Shown here piece after piece: positions 17,398 through 21,542 of a DNA stretch of 21,542 bases. The stretch lies in NCBI GenBank assembly GCA_033557675.1, contig JAWQRM010000550.1, forward strand, positions 1 through 21,542. Reading direction: 5' to 3'. The notes beneath the pieces are model-generated. The model did no database searches, had not been told where the DNA came from, and saw nothing but the letters and a program-made list of their open reading frames with translations. A program made the translations under genes and the position numbers. Numbering within the stretch: the stretch's first letter is position 1; each line of letters begins with the position of its first letter. The DNA comes from Coptodactyla brooksi (lineage: Eukaryota > Arthropoda > Insecta > Coleoptera > Scarabaeidae).

Positions 17398-18300
17398 CAG
17401 GTTATTACAAAAGTAACTTTGGTTTTTCTTAACCAGTAATACTAAAATTAATTCCCAACTCAACCCAATAACCATTTGCCATCTTTCTGTAAGCTTTATG
17501 ATGCCACACGCTAATAGAATGTTTGGTCATGTTATAAAATTCAAGGATTTTTGTAAAAATCGAAATAAATGGTAATCTAATGGTGCAAGGTCTGGGCAAT
17601 ACGGTGGATGATCATGTCGAAAAATTTTTGATGAGTCAGTAAGGATGTATGTGATCTAATGTTGTCATGGTGAAATACAATTCCTTTGACTCCTTCATTT
17701 AATTTCACTAATTAAGTATAGAGCACATCTGAATTAATCGTTCGTTCCTTGGAAGTGGTCCAAAATGCACAACACTTTTGTAATCCCACCAAATTGACAG
17801 CATGATCTTATAATGCAATTCAGCTTTTGATATGGATTCTGTTAATTCTTCACGTTTGTTCTATATATCTTTTTAAATTGATGTTATTGTAAACAATTCA
17901 CTTCTCATCACCAGTTATCATCACTCAGATGTTGATACACCATATTAAATGAATCTTTCATTTAATTTGCTCAGAATACCAAATATTGAGCTTTTTAATT
18001 AATTCTAGCTTCTGCAAATGTCTGCTAATGGTTGAAAAAATCACTTGGAGCTTTTCACCAATCTCACATGATGAAACATGACCATCTAATTTGAATATGG
18101 CTTTGATTTCATCATCGCCCACTTCAGTTGATCAACCAGAACATTAGTCACCTTTGAGTAAAAATCTCAAACGAAATTTGATAAATCAATTCTCACATGT
18201 GCGTTTTATTAAGACATCAACACCAAGAGCATTAGCAGCTTCTTGTCTGCATGAAAATAGAAAAGCAAAATGTAAGGAAAATGCTTATTGATTATTCCAT
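17398..18300 (-). pseudogene. mariner transposase relic
   Basis: Minus-strand fragments of a mariner (D,D34D) transposase, in order from high to low coordinates. Near 18280-18250 is ILLFYFHAD, a typical mariner N-terminus. About 18235-18150 gives RTCENWFIKFRLRF, and about 18110-18000 gives EIKAIFKLDGHVSS then STISRHLQKLELIKKL, the HTH. Near 17925-17900 is MITGDEK, the first catalytic Asp. About 17680-17630 gives FHHDNIRSHTS, the second Asp. About 17620-17560 gives HDHPPYCPDLAPLDYHLFRF, the third Asp. The C-terminus near 17520-17450 includes a LTERWQMVIG-like scrap. All three catalytic Asp are readable, but stops and frameshifts separate them. The left edge starts near CAGGTTATTACAAAAGTAAC (17398); only a weak inverted match (18311-18346) was found for the right edge. 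Confidence 0.85.
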
Positions 18301-18346
18301 TTCGTTGATCAAAGTTATTCAAAAGAATTATCACACAGGAACCTGA

Positions 18347-19366
18347 TGCTTTGATATACTATATCCTTGATAGGCTTCAATATCAAAAAGATTACAAAAC
18401 CCCAAAACTGGTAAAAGTACAGCATTGAAATGTGTGACAATAGTAGTAATAATACGCTAGTTAACAATACTAACATTTATCACCACCAAGCACATAGAGA
18501 ATAGAACTTATCTACAGTCAAAGGAAAAAATTTTCAGGTGTTTTCAAAAAAGTTCAATGCCTTGCTGCAACTGCAAAGCTTGACGAAAAATGATCCATTA
18601 TTTTTCAAATATTCATTATTGTTTGGAGAACATTAAAGTGTTACACAAACGCTGGTGTTGTGGTCATAATTACAATTGTTGTATTTTAGGGATATATTTG
18701 TCAGAAGATCACTCCCTATAAATTAATTTGATACTATCAACTTGTTGAAGGCTTTATGTTGATTACAAAGTTTATTACAATATATCTTGTTGTTAAACGC
18801 AAATACTTATATTAATATAAATTAAATTTTTGATTTTGACATGAAGTTCTGAATAAAAAACTATAAGTACACTATTATTACCTTAGTTTACTATATTGAC
18901 TTATTTTCGTTAATAAAACAATAAATGAGAGCCATCTATGAATGTGAACTGAAATGTTATTGACAGTCATTGATAGTTATTAACTGTCCTTTATAACTTT
19001 GAATTAAATAACCTTTATTAACTATCAAAAGTGGTGGGTATATATTCACAAAACTAAATTAGTTCTTCAAGAAACATGTACAGCAGTACATTGCTGAAAA
19101 TGTTATTGTGATCAGTTCATATATCAACTTATGAAGTTATATTATTAAAACTAAATTCAAAATGTAGTTTTAATTAGTACATTGGTGTACATATTGCCAT
19201 CACATACATACACAGACTGACGGACAAACCAGAAAATGCCGATTTAGAATCAAAACTAAATTGGTGGAGGTGCCGGTATGCGCATAGTGTAGGTATGCAA
19301 CTGTCTATATCAGTTCATGAGGTCCATACGTCTGTATCTATTGAAGTAATCATTACTGAATATGCA
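18347..19366. other. No gene seen
   Basis: AT-rich sequence with two small exact 10-bp inverted repeats (TTGATAGTTA near 18970 with its inverse near 19018; ATTAAAACTA 19144-19153 with its inverse at 19165-19174). No coding content that I can support. Confidence 0.5.
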
Positions 19367-19687
19367 GGGCTTTCAGAAATGTCCAAGTCCCACGTGGCCG
19401 CAACTGATCAGGCAACCAAACTTGCAGTATGGTAATGATTAAAATAAAACACTTTAGTTCCTATTAAACGAGCGAAATTTGTATATTGATTAATCATAAA
19501 TTACAGTAAACACTTTAAAACGTTCGAATAACGAAAAAATACTCAGTTCACGAAAACGTACGTTTGAAATGTCTAGGTTTGGTTACTTTTTAGTGACACA
19601 GAAAAATATGGCAATACTATCAAACAACGATAAATAAACAGGAATCTGCGTTTGATCGCGTGGGACTTGGGATATTTCTGAAAGCCC
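19367..19687. mobile_element. MITE with 28-bp terminal inverted repeats
   Basis: The left end, GGGCTTTCAGAAATGTCCAA and on to CCCACG (19367-19394), is the inverse of the right end (19659-19687) with two or three differences. The 321-bp body has no meaningful open frame. No clear target duplication is visible (GCA before, AAT after), so the superfamily is open. A further GCCTTTCAGAAATATA at about 19702 suggests a second partial copy or duplicated end. Confidence 0.8.
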
Positions 19688-20140
19688 AATTATAGTATAA
19701 ATGGCCTTTCAGAAATATATAATAAAAATAGTATAATAAGCCCAAATATATAATAGTTATTTAATTTATTTAGTGACAGCTCATGTTACTTTGACGTTAA
19801 AGCAACGTACGCATGAGTTTTACTATCAGATTGCCGTGATGGTTGTCAAGATTAGTTTTTACTTTCTTTTAAGAGAAAGTATCGCGTTCGCAAAAAAATC
19901 GATGTCGAAATTTTTATGGATCTTGAGGAATTAGGCTTTTTGTAGCCTATCTATGCTATTTTTGGTGGTTGGTCTGTCCGTCTGCCTATAAGTCGTTTAA
20001 TTATTGCCACATTAGACTAATTAAAACAATACTTTACATATAAGCTTATTATTATATAATCTGATCACAATAAGGATTTTGTAAAAATTATACATACGGT
20101 TGATGTACTTAACCTAATTTTTTTTCTACAACTTTTTGTA
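19688..20140. other. No gene seen
   Basis: AT-rich sequence containing a GGTCTGTCCGTCTGCC stretch near 19970, a kind of simple motif common in arthropod repeats, and no open frame of note. Confidence 0.45.
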
Positions 20141-20240
20141 ACAAAATATATTTTTGTAATCTACATAAAATTGTGAGTAAAAAAACATGAGGATTGTACA
20201 TGCTTAAAATCAATAGTTTTCGTGTTATAAGCATAATTGA
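20141..20240 (+). repeat. Direct repeat, copy 1 of the right-end composite
   Basis: It contains ACAAAATATATTTTTGTAAT and CTACATAAAATTGTGAGTAA and ends with GTTATAAGCATAATTG. It recurs in the same orientation at 21444-21542, about 1303 bp on, with roughly a dozen substitutions. The second copy is cut by the window end. Confidence 0.88.
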
Positions 20241-20370
20241 TAAAAATATAGTCCTATGGGGCAAGAGGGTATTTCGTTCTTAATTTCAGGTATTGCTCCC
20301 TTTAGAAAAAAATGTTTTAAATGAAGCTTACATGACATTGAACTCTTCACAATTTGAAACAGTTTTCGAA

Positions 20371-20440
20371 TATACAGGATGTCCGGTTTATTGTAAAAAC
20401 TATCCAACTTAAGATTTTTAAATGGAACATCCTATATATT
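20371..20440. repeat. TATACAGGATGT...ACATCCTATATATT foldback
   Basis: The ends TATACAGGATGTCC and GGAACATCCTATATATT are inverse copies, spaced about 40 bp. Same type as 15301-15354. Confidence 0.55.
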
Positions 20441-20653
20441 ATGATATTTTTGAAGTCCTTATAAAACTTGAGGACCACTTTAATTACTATACATCAGTTC
20501 TAAATCGCACCGTTTGAGCGTTGTTACACATTTTTGGAAAAAGATGACAGGTAGGAATGGATTTTTTTTTACATTTTTTATATAGAAACCGAGGGCAAGG
20601 TAAGAGAAAGTCATGTACGATGTACGTCTTCTAATTTTGATTATGTTTTATTT

Positions 20654-20697
20654 TAACGCACTTGTGCATAAAAACACTAACGCAGTTGTGCATAAAG
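20654..20697 (+). repeat. Short tandem repeat TAACGCA.TTGTGCATAAA
   Basis: Two near-identical copies, about 24 bp apart: TAACGCACTTGTGCATAAA, then TAACGCAGTTGTGCATAAA. Confidence 0.75.
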
Positions 20698-20710
20698 ATA
20701 TACTTTAATA

Positions 20711-20749
20711 CTTGACTATTCAAATAAAGATATAATTTAAATAGTCAAG
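20711..20749. repeat. Hairpin CTTGACTATT / AATAGTCAAG
   Basis: Exact 10-bp arms with a 19-base AT-rich spacer that can extend the stem further (AAAT/ATTT). It lies between two copies of GAGAAAGTCATGT (about 20605 and 20758). Confidence 0.75.
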
Positions 20750-20900
20750 GTAGACAAGAGAAAGTCATGTGCAGTGCAACGCCTACTTGGCTAACACAAT
20801 CAATATAAATGATTGTATCCCGTTGTTATGGCAACGACATGTTTGACTTGTGCAGTGTGCGAAATAATTTCTTAGTGGAATTAATCGATTAATTATTTGA

Positions 20901-21397
20901 ATTTTTTCAGTGTTAGCTGTAATCACGAAGTAAGAATAAGAAGACTCCACCTCCACTTAACTATTAACCCTAGTTCGACGACCACTTTTCAGTTTGTTCC
21001 AATGTGGCGCCCCATGCGGAGAAATCTGAAGGTATCCGAATGAACATAACCTGTACTATAGTTTAATGTTTTAACAGTTTGGGATTTCGCGGTGACTTTG
21101 TTTTATGAAATGTTCATATATTTTTATAATTTGTGAGATTTATTTGTATTAGGCGTGAATAAAATGGCTTGACTAAGTCAGGTCAGACACCCAATATGTA
21201 CAGGTTATGTTGATTGGCTCGGAAACAGGTGGCTACGTACCTTCAGATTCTTCCGCAAGGGCGCCACATTGGAACAAACTAAAGAGAGGTCGTCGAGGTG
21301 GGGTTAATAGTTGACGTAAAAATTGGTTCCATGTTTCTATAGAAATGTAAGTGCAGTCTTCTTATTCCTACTCCGTGATTTCAGCTTACACTGAAAA
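20901..21397. mobile_element. Large imperfect inverted repeat (foldback element)
   Basis: The left arm, about 20901-21058, is the inverse of the right arm, about 21198-21397, with a spacer of about 140 bp. Matched landmarks include GGCGCCACATTGGAACAAAC, GGGTTAATAGTT, AGTCTTCTTATTC and GTACAGGTTATGTT. The right arm carries two insertions that the left lacks. No coding frame is seen. It is flanked outside by direct repeats (20141-20240 and 21444-21542), making a larger composite unit. Confidence 0.85.
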
Positions 21398-21443
21398 TTG
21401 ACTTAGAAATTGGAAGTGGAGTCTCCTTGTTTTTACTTTCTCA

Positions 21444-21542
21444 ACAAAATATATTTTTGTAATCTACATAAAATTGCGAGTAAAAAACTATAAGGATAGT
21501 ACATGTTTAAAATCGACGGCTCTCGAGTTATAAGCATTATTG
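21444..21542 (+). repeat. Direct repeat, copy 2, cut by the window end
   Basis: Same sequence type as 20141-20240, in the same orientation. It continues to the last base of the window, so the full repeat may be longer. Confidence 0.88.

Noticed and set aside
18311..18346. Possible right terminal repeat of the mariner relic
   Set aside because: The match to the left end is partial and needs gaps; not secure enough to set a boundary.

Overview
The window looks like a piece of an insect nuclear genome. It is AT-rich, spliced and crowded with decayed transposons. The insect reading rests on the mix of Tc1, mariner, piggyBac and Penelope relics together with one spliced gene whose introns have ordinary GT/AG ends. 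I cannot name the species; a beetle is only a guess. There is no bacterial-type operon, CRISPR array, rRNA or tRNA that I can support.

The one host gene is the 3' part of a TMEM198-type (DUF4203) multi-pass membrane protein on the + strand. Five exons can be built by splice sites and phase: 8806-8916, 9038-9265, 9330-9566, 15002-15132 and 15832-15996 (stop at 15994). They join without a frame break into 289 residues. The N-terminal exon(s) were not found and probably lie upstream of the window. Intron sizes are 121, 64, 5435 and 699 bp.

Layout. 1-1979: no gene; a perfect palindrome, a MITE-like inverted repeat and a TTCGA-rich repeat. 1980-3280: Tc1 relic (+). 3281-4745: no gene. 4746-6266: second Tc1 relic of the same family (-), with recognisable terminal inverted repeats and TA flanks. 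6371-6726: 20-bp minisatellite. 6719-7089: a direct-repeat pair. 7213-8205: piggyBac relic. 8806-15996: TMEM198 exons. The large intron (9567-15001) holds three head-to-tail copies of an antisense LINE fragment (9608-11080), a Penelope-like element with inverted terminal arms and a GIY-YIG domain (11083-12773), and a sense LINE relic split by a GC-richer insert (13316-14577). 15997 onward: 3' UTR. 17398-18300: mariner relic (-). 19367-19687: MITE. 20141-21542: a large composite repeat with a long inverted repeat flanked by a direct repeat.

The window does not encode a multi-gene system. All transposase and reverse-transcriptase frames seen are broken. The best leads are structural: the Penelope element's inverted coding-end arms and its hairpin at the lost RT catalytic site, the LINE triplication inside a conserved gene, the strict 20-bp minisatellite, and the composite repeat at the right end.
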